From a bacterium (lineage in GTDB: Bacteria; Actinomycetota; Actinomycetes; Actinomycetales; Actinomycetaceae): a stretch of 6,122 nt of DNA. Of this stretch, positions 1 through 6,116 are shown in pieces; position 1 is the stretch's first letter, and each line of letters begins with the position of its first letter. The notes below the pieces were generated by a model, which was given only the letters and a program-made list of their open reading frames with translations, did not search any database and was not told the origin of the DNA. The position numbers and the translations under genes are program-made. Where the stretch lies: positions 1 through 6,122 of the forward strand of contig JAUNRP010000122.1 of assembly GCA_030544165.1 (NCBI GenBank), read 5' to 3'.

Positions 1-37
1 TCCGCCGTCGTCCCAGCCCAGGCTCCGCCGTCGTCCC
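1..37. repeat. 14-bp direct repeat, two copies
   Basis: The sequence TCCGCCGTCGTCCC occurs perfectly at 1-14 and again at 24-37, a period of 23 bp, separated by a 9-bp spacer. The first copy starts at the window edge, so the array may extend further upstream. It lies about 50 bp upstream of the probable dapA promoter. It could be a paired protein-binding site, the repetitive end of an upstream gene, or chance in GC-rich DNA; nothing here decides between these. Confidence 0.6.
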
Positions 38-59
38 GGGTTCGGTCCGCAGTCCGGGC

Positions 60-75
60 GGCACCCCGCGGTGCC
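60..75. other. Perfect 6-bp inverted repeat upstream of dapA
   Basis: GGCACC (60-65) pairs with GGTGCC (70-75) around a 4-nt CCGC loop. No T-tract follows on either strand, so it is not a textbook intrinsic terminator. It lies where the -35 region of the dapA promoter would be, so it may be an operator-like palindrome or the terminator of an upstream transcript. The role is inferred only from position. Confidence 0.4.
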
Positions 76-88
76 CCCACCCCGGGGC

Positions 89-94
89 TAGATT
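89..94 (+). promoter_or_regulatory. Probable -10 box of a leaderless dapA promoter
   Basis: TAGATT fits the actinobacterial -10 consensus TANNNT and ends exactly 6 nt before the dapA ATG, which would put the transcription start on the A of the start codon. No recognisable -35 hexamer is visible at the usual 17-bp distance, which is common for actinobacterial promoters. No good Shine-Dalgarno sequence precedes the ATG; the only G-rich run (95-98) is too close to it. The box resembles those before rnj and ftsK. Confidence 0.55.
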
Positions 95-100
95 GGGGCA

Positions 101-1012
101 ATGGACGCACGCGCACTGTTCGGAAACGTCATCGTCGCCATGGTCACCCCGTTCACGAAGGACGGCGAGGTGGACCTCGGCGCGGCCCAGCGCGTGGCCA
201 CGCACCTGGTGGACACGGGGTGCGATGGCGTGCTCGTCTCGGGGACCACGGGGGAGTCGCCCACCACGCACAGCGGTGAGAAGGTGGCGCTCATCGAGGC
301 GGTGCGCGAGGCGGTGGGGGACCGCGCCAGGATCATGGCCGGCGCCGGCTCCAACCACACCGACCATGCCATCCGCATGGCCGAGCAGGCCGCCGAGGCG
401 GGCGCGGACTCGGTCCTCATCGTCTCGCCCTACTACAACCGGCCCTCCCAGGACGGGGTGGCCGCGCACATCGAGGCGGTCGCCTCCGCCTCCGACCTCC
501 CGGCAATGATCTACGACATCCCCGGCCGCACCGGCGTCGCCATCGGCCCCGAGGCCTCCGCCCGCATCGCCCGGCACCCCAACGTCATCGCGTTCAAGGA
601 CGCCACCGGCAACCCCGTGGCCGGCTGCCAGCGCAGCGCGCAGGTGGGCATGGCTACTTTTTCCGGCGACGACGGCCTGAACCTCTCGTTCCTGGCCCAC
701 GGAGGCGTGGGAGTGGTATCGGTGGTGGGCCACGTGGCCGCGGACCGGTACCGCCGCATGGTGGACGCGATGACTCCGAACGAGGAGGGCCTCGTGAACC
801 TCGCCGAGGCGCTCGCGATCCACAACGAGTTGGCGGAGCTGAACGATTCCATCATGGGCACCGGCCAGGGGGCCGTGATGGCCAAGGCCGCCATGGTGGA
901 ACTCGGCGTGCTGGAGGAGGTCCACTACCGCCTCCCGCTGGTCCCGGCGCCGGAGGAGTGGCTGGCGCGCATGCGCGCGGCGATGGGCGCGCTCGGCTAC
1001 GCGCACGGCTGA
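101..1012 (+). CDS. dapA: 4-hydroxy-tetrahydrodipicolinate synthase
   Basis: This cytoplasmic aldolase condenses pyruvate with aspartate semialdehyde, the first committed step of diaminopimelate and lysine synthesis, and so feeds peptidoglycan cross-linking. The 303-residue product is close to the usual 290-300 and forms a single TIM-barrel domain. Visible motifs are GTTGES (48-53), SPYYNRPSQ (109-117), IYDIPGRTG (137-145) and AFKDATGN (164-171). By alignment with the E. coli enzyme, which is offset by 5 residues, the Schiff-base lysine is Lys166, the catalytic triad is Thr49, Tyr112 and Tyr138, and the substrate-binding arginine is Arg143. All are present. At the allosteric lysine site, E. 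coli His56 and Glu84 correspond to Lys61 and His89, suggesting little feedback inhibition by lysine. The ATG at 101 is chosen because it sits 6 nt after a TAGATT box and begins the conserved N-terminus (GNVIVAMVTPF). It is followed 52 nt later by rnj, a neighbour typical of Actinomycetota. Confidence 0.96.
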   Translation: MDARALFGNVIVAMVTPFTKDGEVDLGAAQRVATHLVDTGCDGVLVSGTTGESPTTHSGEKVALIEAVREAVGDRARIMAGAGSNHTDHAIRMAEQAAEAGADSVLIVSPYYNRPSQDGVAAHIEAVASASDLPAMIYDIPGRTGVAIGPEASARIARHPNVIAFKDATGNPVAGCQRSAQVGMATFSGDDGLNLSFLAHGGVGVVSVVGHVAADRYRRMVDAMTPNEEGLVNLAEALAIHNELAELNDSIMGTGQGAVMAKAAMVELGVLEEVHYRLPLVPAPEEWLARMRAAMGALGYAHG

Positions 1013-1014
1013 TT

Positions 1015-1030
1015 CCGGGGAGCCCTCCGG
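1015..1030 (+). terminator. Weak hairpin after dapA
   Basis: CCGGGG (1015-1020) can pair with CTCCGG (1025-1030) through six pairs, one of them G-U, around an AGCC loop, just two bases after the dapA stop codon. No U-tract follows. It could attenuate dapA transcription or protect its 3' end, but such short GC stems are frequent at this base composition, so the call is tentative. Confidence 0.25.
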
Positions 1031-1048
1031 GCACCCCCGCCCGAGCGA

Positions 1049-1058
1049 TGGCAGGATT
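1049..1058 (+). promoter_or_regulatory. Candidate extended -10 region or weak RBS before rnj
   Basis: Positions 1049-1057 read TGG-CAGGAT, which resembles an extended -10 element (TGN followed by a box with a T-to-C change at its first base). The segment GCAGGATTGG (1051-1060) matches GCTAGATTGG upstream of dapA at 8 of 10 bases, and its ATT ends at 1058, 6 nt before the GTG, exactly as in dapA. Alternatively AGGA at 1053-1056 could act as a Shine-Dalgarno sequence with 8-nt spacing. The sequence alone cannot separate the two readings. Confidence 0.35.
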
Positions 1059-1064
1059 GGACCC

Positions 1065-2747
1065 GTGAGTCACCCGCATCCTGAACTGTCCGCGCCCCCC
1101 AAGCTCGCGAAGGACACGCTCCGCGTGGTCCCGCTCGGAGGTCTGGGGGAGGTGGGCCGCAACATGACCGTGTTCGAGATCAACGGCAAGATCCTCATCG
1201 TGGACTGCGGTGTCCTCTTCCCGGACGACGGTCAGCCCGGGGTGGACCTGATCCTCCCGGACATCACCTACATCGAGGACCGCCTGGACGATGTGGTGGC
1301 CGTGGTCCTCACCCACGGGCACGAGGACCACATTGGCGCGGTCCCCTACCTCCTGCGCCGCAGGAAGGACATCCCGATCGTGGGCTCGGAGCTCACCCTC
1401 GCGTTCGTGGAGGCCAAGCTCAAGGAGCATCGCATCACCCCCTCCACCCTCCAGGTGGGGGAGGGGGACGTGGAGGGGTTCGGCCCGTTCGAGTGCGAGT
1501 TCGTGGCCGTGAACCACTCGATCCCGGACGCGCTCGCGGTGATGATCCGCACCGCGGCCGGCAACGTGCTCCACACCGGTGACTTCAAGATGGACCAGCT
1601 CCCCCTGGACGGGCGCATCACGGACCTGCGCGCCTTCGCCCGCCTGGGCGAGGAGGGCGTGGACATCTTCATGACCGATTCCACCAACGCCGAGATCCCG
1701 GGCTTCACCACCCCGGAGCGTGAGATCGGCCCGGTGCTGGACACCGTGTTCCAGCAGTCGGGCGGCCTGATCGTGGTGGCGTCCTTCGCCTCCCACGTCC
1801 ACCGCCTCCAGCAGGTGATCGACGCGGCCTCGAAGCACGATCGCAAGATCTGCTTCGTGGGCCGGTCCATGGTCCGCAACATGGGCCTGGCGGCAGACAT
1901 GGACTACCTGGACATCCCGGACGGGCTCGTGGTGGACCTGAAGACCGCCGAGCAGATGCCGCGCGAGAAGCTGGTCTACGCCGCCACCGGCTCCCAGGGC
2001 GAGCCCATGGCCGCCCTCTCCCGCATGGCCAACAAGGACCACACCGTGGACCTGGGAGCGGGGGACACCGTGATCTTCGCGTCCTCGCTCATCCCCGGCA
2101 ACGAGAACTCGGTGTTCCGGGTGATCAACGGCCTCATGCGCCTCGGCGCCCGCGTGGTCCACCAGGGCAACGCCAAGGTGCACGTCTCCGGCCACGCCTC
2201 CGCGGGCGAGCTGCTCTACTGCTACAACATCGTCCAGCCCACCCACGTGATGCCGGTCCACGGCGAGATCCGCCACCTCGTGGCCAACGGCGCGCTCGCC
2301 GTCCAGACGGGCGTGCCGCCGGAGAACGTCATGCTGGTGGAGGACGGCGTGGTGGTGGACATGGCCAAGAAGCGCGCCAAGATCGTGGGCGCCGTGCCGT
2401 GCGGCTACATCTACGTGGACGGCTCCTCCGTGGGGGAGATCACCGAGGCCGAGCTCAAGGACCGCCGCATCCTGGGGGATGAGGGCTTCATCTCCGTGTT
2501 CGCGGCCGTGGACGCCTCCTCCGGTGAGGTGGTGGCCGGTCCCCACATCCAGGCGCGCGGCATGGCGGAGGGCGATTCGGTGTTCGACCAACTCCTCCCC
2601 GAGCTCCGCTCCAAGCTCGAGCAGTCCGCCCGCGAGTCCGTGGATGTGCGCCAACTCCAGCAGGTGCTGCGCCGCGGCGTGGGCCAGTTCGCCAGCCGCA
2701 AGCTGCGGAGGCGGCCCATGATCATCCCGGTGGTCATCGAGACGTGA
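1065..2747 (+). CDS. rnj: Ribonuclease J, metallo-beta-lactamase/beta-CASP RNase
   Basis: RNase J processes and degrades RNA in the cytoplasm as a zinc-dependent endonuclease and 5'-to-3' exonuclease. The 560-residue length is normal for the family. The beta-lactamase core begins with PLGGLGEVGRNM and carries the signature THGHEDH (83-89; ligands His84, His86, Asp88, His89), His151, and HTGD (170-173; Asp173 as bridging ligand). The beta-CASP domain lies roughly in residues 215-370 and ends with HVSGHAS (373-379), whose second His is conserved. PVHGE (397-401) supplies the last metal-binding His399. The remaining residues, from about 450, form the C-terminal domain, ending in a basic LRRRPMIIPVV segment typical of actinobacterial members. 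The GTG start at 1065 gives the usual MSHPHPEL N-terminus. It follows dapA by 52 nt and precedes ftsK by 76 nt, the standard actinobacterial order. The motifs are intact, so the enzyme is probably active; no other identification seems likely. Confidence 0.96.
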   Translation: MSHPHPELSAPPKLAKDTLRVVPLGGLGEVGRNMTVFEINGKILIVDCGVLFPDDGQPGVDLILPDITYIEDRLDDVVAVVLTHGHEDHIGAVPYLLRRRKDIPIVGSELTLAFVEAKLKEHRITPSTLQVGEGDVEGFGPFECEFVAVNHSIPDALAVMIRTAAGNVLHTGDFKMDQLPLDGRITDLRAFARLGEEGVDIFMTDSTNAEIPGFTTPEREIGPVLDTVFQQSGGLIVVASFASHVHRLQQVIDAASKHDRKICFVGRSMVRNMGLAADMDYLDIPDGLVVDLKTAEQMPREKLVYAATGSQGEPMAALSRMANKDHTVDLGAGDTVIFASSLIPGNENSVFRVINGLMRLGARVVHQGNAKVHVSGHASAGELLYCYNIVQPTHVMPVHGEIRHLVANGALAVQTGVPPENVMLVEDGVVVDMAKKRAKIVGAVPCGYIYVDGSSVGEITEAELKDRRILGDEGFISVFAAVDASSGEVVAGPHIQARGMAEGDSVFDQLLPELRSKLEQSARESVDVRQLQQVLRRGVGQFASRKLRRRPMIIPVVIET

Positions 2748-2783
2748 GTCTCCCCGCTGATCCCCGGGCCACGGCGCGCCGTT

Positions 2784-2804
2784 CCGCCAGATCCGGCGTG
2801 GCGG
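2784..2804. other. Inverted repeat between rnj and ftsK
   Basis: CCGCCA (2784-2789) pairs perfectly with TGGCGG (2799-2804) around a 9-nt loop. A further GCG/CGC pairing (2776-2778 with 2805-2807) could lengthen the stem across a bulge. There is no T-tract. The arm ends only 3 nt before the TAGGTT box of ftsK and covers the expected -35 position, so it could be an operator for ftsK or the end of the rnj transcript. An 8-bp GGCGCGCC palindrome lies just upstream at 2773-2780. Confidence 0.4.
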
Positions 2805-2807
2805 CGC

Positions 2808-2813
2808 TAGGTT
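2808..2813 (+). promoter_or_regulatory. Probable -10 box of the ftsK promoter
   Basis: TAGGTT fits TANNNT and lies in GCTAGGTTCGGG (2806-2817), which matches the dapA box context GCTAGATTGGGG at 10 of 12 bases. It ends 10 nt before the ATG at 2824, so initiation around A2821 would give a transcript with a leader of only about 3 nt. No -35 hexamer is recognisable. The box supports ftsK having its own promoter rather than depending on read-through from rnj. Confidence 0.5.
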
Positions 2814-2823
2814 CGGGACCAGC

Positions 2824-5532
2824 ATGGCTACCCGTACGACTTCCCCCGGACGGTCGGCCTCATCGAAGGACGCTTCCATGAGCCGACGCACCCCTCCGCG
2901 CCCCTCGCCCAAGAAGCCCGCCCAGCGTTCGGGCCGTCAGCAGCCCAAGAAGCCCGCCGCGCCGCCCGCCCGGCAGCCCAGGAAGCCCGCCGCACCGCGG
3001 GGCGAGGAGCCCCGGCGGCGCAGCGTCATGGACCGCATCTTCGGGCGGAACAGGCCGGAGCCAAAGGCCGCCCCCACCTCCGAGGAAACACGCGCCCGCG
3101 GCCCCGAGCACTACGAGCCCGTCAACCGCGACGGCCTCGGCATCGCCCTCGTGGCCCTCGCGATCGTGGTGGCCGCCCGCGAGTGGTTCGGCCTCTCCGG
3201 CCTCGCCGGTGAGGTGATCCACCACGGCGCCGCCGGACTCCTGGGGGTCCTCGGGGTCACCCTGCCCGTCCTGTTCGTGGTGATCGCCTTCCGGCTCTTC
3301 CGCCATCCGGAGGAGGGCCGGGTCAACGGCCGCATGACCGCCGGAATCGCGATCGTGGCGGCCGCCATCGCCGGCCTCATCCACATCGGCTCGGGCCAGC
3401 CCCACATCCTCGAGGACTTCCCCGGCATCGAAGCCGCCGGAGGCGTCCTCGGCTGGATCGCCGCCGCCCCCATCTCGGCGCTCTTCACCCACTACGCCGC
3501 GATCCCCCTCCTCGTGCTCCTCCTGCTCGCGGGCATCCTCGTGATCACAAGCACTCCCGTGGCCGAGATCCCCGCACGGATCCGCAGTCTCGGCGCCCCC
3601 TCCCGTGACACGGACCCCGAGGACCTCGACGACGATGCCCACTCGCCCTCCGTAGAGGAGACCACCCGGGTCCGTGGCCGGGTCGCGCCCGCCCCCACCC
3701 CCGCCCGCGAGACGGCAACGCAGCCGGTCCCGTACGACCAGGCCGCCGACGTCGAGGACCCCACCCCCCGCAAACCGAAACGAGGCGGCGTGACCCCGGC
3801 GCCCGCCGTCGGGGGAGAGGGAGAGACGCAGGCGGTGGAGGCGCACACGCTGGAGGCGCCGCCCACGCAGGCGCTGCCGGCGCGCGCGGAGCAGTTGGAG
3901 CTCTCGCCGGACATCATCTACACCCTCCCGGGGGACGAGTACCTGAAGAAGGGCGCGCCCCACAAGACGCGCTCGGCCACCAACGATGCGGTGGTGGAGC
4001 GGCTCACGGGCGTGTTCGAGGACTTCGAGATCTCGGCCACCGTCACCGGGTTCTCGCGCGGCCCCACCGTGACCCGCTACGAGGTGGAGCTGGCGCCGGG
4101 AACCAAGGTGGAGCGGGTGACGGCGATGTCCAAGAACATCGCCTACGCCGTGGCCTCCCCGGACGTGCGCATCCTCTCCCCGATCCCCGGCAAGTCCGCG
4201 ATCGGGATCGAGATCCCCAACACGGACCGCGAGATCGTCTCGCTGGGGGACGTGCTGCGCAGCGGCAACGCGATGAAGTCCGAGCACCCGCTCACGGTGG
4301 GCGTGGGGAAGGACGTGGAGGGCGGCTACGTGGTGGCCAACCTCGCCAAGATGCCCCACCTGCTCGTGGCCGGCGCCACCGGTTCGGGCAAGTCCAGCTT
4401 CATCAACTCCATGATCGTCTCCATCATGATGCGGGCCACCCCGGAGCAGGTGCGCATGGTGCTGGTGGATCCCAAGCGGGTGGAGCTGACCGCCTACGAG
4501 GGCATCCCGCACCTCATCACGCCCATCATCACCAACCCCAAGAAGGCCGCCGAGGCCCTCGAGTGGGTGGCCAAGGAGATGGACGCCCGCTACGACGATC
4601 TCGCCGCGTTCGGCTACAAGCACATCGATGACTTCAACGCCGCCGTCCGCTCGGGGGCCGTCAAGCCGCTGCCGGGGTCCGAGCGGAAGATCGCCCCGTA
4701 CCCTTACCTGCTGGTGATCGTGGACGAGATGGCGGACCTCATGATGGTGGCCCCGCGGGACGTGGAGGCCTCGATCCAGCGGATCACGCAGCTCGCGCGC
4801 GCCGCCGGCATCCACCTGGTGCTCGCCACGCAGCGGCCCTCGGTGGACGTGGTCACGGGCCTCATCAAGGCCAACGTGCCCTCGCGCCTCGCGTTCGCCA
4901 CCTCCTCGCTCGCGGACTCCCGCGTGATCCTGGACCGGCCCGGCGCGGACAAGCTGATCGGCCAGGGCGACGCCCTCTTCCACCCCTCCGGCAAGGCCAA
5001 CCCGATGCGCGTCCAGGGCGCGTGGGTCTCCGAGGACGAGATCCACTCGGTGGTGGAGCACGTCAAGGCCCAGATGAAGCCCATCTACCGCGAGGACGTG
5101 GCCGTGGTGGCCGCCAAGAAGCAGGTGGACGAGGACATCGGGGATGACCTTGACCTCCTGCTCCAGGCCGCCGAGCTCGTGATCACCACCAGCTTCGGCT
5201 CCACCTCGATGCTGCAGCGCAAGCTCCGCGTGGGCTTCGCCAAGGCGGGTCGCCTCATGGACCTGCTCGAGTCCCGCGAGATCGTGGGCCCCTCCGAGGG
5301 CTCCAAGGCACGCGACGTGCTCGTGACCACCGAGGGCCTGGACGAGGCCCTCGCGATGCTGCGCGGCGAGCCCTACGAGGCGCCCGAGGGCAGCCCTGCG
5401 GTGTACGGTGGGGATCGCCCCGAGGAGGACGAGCCCTGGGTGGACTCCGAGACCCCCGTGGCCACCGAGTACAACGATGATGACGATGATGAGGACGGAG
5501 GCGAGGACGCGTGGCAGTTGACCGGCCGGTAG
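2824..5532 (+). CDS. ftsK: DNA translocase FtsK/SpoIIIE
   Basis: FtsK is a hexameric, septum-bound motor that pumps chromosomal DNA during division and activates dimer resolution. The 902-residue product has, in order: a basic Lys/Pro/Ala-rich cytoplasmic N-terminus (1-100) with three imperfect repeats; hydrophobic segments at about 104-118, 135-158, 172-189 and 205-242 (four or five passes); a Pro/Asp/Glu-rich linker (about 245-362); the alpha part of the motor (from about 363, with GFSRGPTVTRYE); Walker A GATGSGKS (517-524); Walker B LVIVDE (630-635); and a gamma winged-helix domain (about 776-837) that reads DNA polarity sequences in relatives. The tail (838-902) is unusually acidic, with five consecutive Asp at 885-889. 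The ATG at 2824 is preferred because MATRT is a common FtsK N-terminus in Micrococcales and a promoter-like box lies close by; the in-frame ATG at 2878 has a much better RBS and is a real alternative. The end overlaps pgsA by 22 nt. The motor looks intact. Confidence 0.96.
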   Translation: MATRTTSPGRSASSKDASMSRRTPPRPSPKKPAQRSGRQQPKKPAAPPARQPRKPAAPRGEEPRRRSVMDRIFGRNRPEPKAAPTSEETRARGPEHYEPVNRDGLGIALVALAIVVAAREWFGLSGLAGEVIHHGAAGLLGVLGVTLPVLFVVIAFRLFRHPEEGRVNGRMTAGIAIVAAAIAGLIHIGSGQPHILEDFPGIEAAGGVLGWIAAAPISALFTHYAAIPLLVLLLLAGILVITSTPVAEIPARIRSLGAPSRDTDPEDLDDDAHSPSVEETTRVRGRVAPAPTPARETATQPVPYDQAADVEDPTPRKPKRGGVTPAPAVGGEGETQAVEAHTLEAPPTQALPARAEQLELSPDIIYTLPGDEYLKKGAPHKTRSATNDAVVERLTGVFEDFEISATVTGFSRGPTVTRYEVELAPGTKVERVTAMSKNIAYAVASPDVRILSPIPGKSAIGIEIPNTDREIVSLGDVLRSGNAMKSEHPLTVGVGKDVEGGYVVANLAKMPHLLVAGATGSGKSSFINSMIVSIMMRATPEQVRMVLVDPKRVELTAYEGIPHLITPIITNPKKAAEALEWVAKEMDARYDDLAAFGYKHIDDFNAAVRSGAVKPLPGSERKIAPYPYLLVIVDEMADLMMVAPRDVEASIQRITQLARAAGIHLVLATQRPSVDVVTGLIKANVPSRLAFATSSLADSRVILDRPGADKLIGQGDALFHPSGKANPMRVQGAWVSEDEIHSVVEHVKAQMKPIYREDVAVVAAKKQVDEDIGDDLDLLLQAAELVITTSFGSTSMLQRKLRVGFAKAGRLMDLLESREIVGPSEGSKARDVLVTTEGLDEALAMLRGEPYEAPEGSPAVYGGDRPEEDEPWVDSETPVATEYNDDDDDEDGGEDAWQLTGR
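2866..2880 (+). promoter_or_regulatory. RBS and alternative ATG start for ftsK
   Basis: AAGGA at 2866-2870 lies 7 nt before an in-frame ATG at 2878-2880 (codon 19). This is the best Shine-Dalgarno arrangement near the 5' end of ftsK and far better than anything upstream of 2824. Initiation here would give an 884-residue protein starting MSRRTPPRP, with all domains kept. Both starts may be used. Confidence 0.45.
2905..3006 (+). repeat. Three KKPA-type repeats coding the FtsK basic N-terminus
   Basis: Three imperfect units of 11-12 codons encode SPKKPAQRSGR (28-38), QPKKPAAPPAR (40-50) and QPRKPAAPRGE (51-61). Units two and three are 33 bp apart and nearly identical over their first 25 bases. 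Alternating Lys/Arg with Pro/Ala resembles flexible, positively charged tails of actinobacterial DNA-associated proteins. The repeats probably arose by tandem duplication and may vary in number between strains. Confidence 0.6.
5476..5496 (+). repeat. GAT/GAC trinucleotide run in the ftsK 3' end
   Basis: Seven consecutive codons (gat gat gac gat gat gag gac) encode Asp885-Asp891, all Asp except Glu890. GAT is rare elsewhere in this gene relative to GAC, so the run is a local low-GC island. It ends at the base before the pgsA Shine-Dalgarno sequence and may keep that region of the mRNA unstructured. Confidence 0.6.
5497..5501 (+). promoter_or_regulatory. Shine-Dalgarno sequence of pgsA inside ftsK
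   Basis: GGAGG lies 9 nt before the GTG at 5511 and entirely within the ftsK coding region. It is the strongest RBS in the window and decides the pgsA start. Ribosomes translating the end of ftsK would pass across it, so translational coupling is likely. Confidence 0.75.
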
Positions 5533-6116
5533 CGCCCGTCCCCACGCTGAACATCGCCAATATCATCACGTTCATCCGGATCCTGCTGGTCCCGGTGTTC
5601 GTGTGGTTCTTCCTGATGGGCGGCACCGGCTGGCGCCTGGCCGCCGCAGGGGTATTCCTCCTCGCCGCCCTCACCGACCGCCTCGACGGCTACCTCGCCC
5701 GCTCCCGCGGCCTCATCACGGACCTCGGCAAGCTGATGGACCCGATCGCGGACAAGGCGCTCGTCATCTCCGCCCTCGCGCTGCTGACCTGGGACGGCCT
5801 CGTCCCGTGGTGGGTGACCGCCCTGATCCTCATCCGCGAGTTCGGGATCACCTTCATGCGCATGGGCATGCGCAGGCGCGCCGTCATGGCCGCCTCCCAG
5901 GGTGGCAAGCTCAAGACCGTGCTCCAGATGATGTTCCTCACCGGAATGCTGGTCCCGTGGCACGGGTTCCTGCCCGCCGGCGCCGCGGACGTCCTCCTGG
6001 TCATCTGCCAGGTCCTCATGTACCTCGCCCTCGCCGTCACCCTGGTCACGGGCCTCATGTACGTCCGCGACGCCGTGGTCCTCTCCCGCACGCCCCCTCC
6101 CGAGCCCGGCCCCTGA
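5511..6116 (+). CDS. pgsA: CDP-diacylglycerol-glycerol-3-phosphate phosphatidyltransferase
   Basis: This membrane enzyme transfers the phosphatidyl group of CDP-diacylglycerol to glycerol-3-phosphate, making phosphatidylglycerophosphate, the precursor of phosphatidylglycerol and cardiolipin. The 201-residue product is of usual length. It carries the complete CDP-alcohol phosphotransferase motif from Asp56 to Asp81: D-x2-D-G-x2-A-R-x8-G-x3-D-x3-D, with metal-binding Asp56, Asp59, Asp77 and Asp81. Other family marks are NIANIITFIRILLVP near the start, IREFGIT (108-114) and GGKLKT (131-136). Hydrophobic segments lie at about 18-36, 41-55, 83-93, 97-115, 137-150 and 160-184, consistent with six passes. 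The GTG start is supported by GGAGG 9 nt upstream and by the lack of another good start before the conserved N-terminus. The overlap with ftsK indicates one transcript. The motif alone does not fix the alcohol acceptor, so inositol or other head groups are possible, but the ftsK-adjacent position and overall match favour PgsA. Confidence 0.9.
   Translation: MAVDRPVAPVPTLNIANIITFIRILLVPVFVWFFLMGGTGWRLAAAGVFLLAALTDRLDGYLARSRGLITDLGKLMDPIADKALVISALALLTWDGLVPWWVTALILIREFGITFMRMGMRRRAVMAASQGGKLKTVLQMMFLTGMLVPWHGFLPAGAADVLLVICQVLMYLALAVTLVTGLMYVRDAVVLSRTPPPEPGP

Noticed and set aside
93..509. Plus-strand frame overlapping the dapA start in another phase
   Set aside because: Its product is an Arg/Ser/Pro/Thr-rich string typical of a shifted reading of GC-rich coding DNA, and dapA explains the region.
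852..2912. Long minus-strand open frame of 686 codons across dapA, rnj and ftsK
   Set aside because: It is rich in His, Val, Gly and Asp as expected from the complement of GTG/GCC/GTC codons, spans three well-supported genes and a gap, and has no recognisable domain. Stop-free antisense frames are common in GC-rich genomes.
2860..5061. Minus-strand open frame of 733 codons opposite ftsK
   Set aside because: Same compositional explanation; it lies entirely opposite a conserved motor protein and shows no domain of its own.
2824..5532. FtsK-orienting (KOPS-like) or dif-like sites within the window
   Set aside because: I saw no exact GGGNAGGG octamer or convincing dif-type palindrome, and the motif used by this lineage is not established, so no site can be called.
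5373..5963. Minus-strand frame opposite the ftsK end and pgsA
   Set aside because: Low-complexity Glu/His/Gly/Asp composition and serine runs opposite the GAT repeat; both plus-strand genes here are secure.
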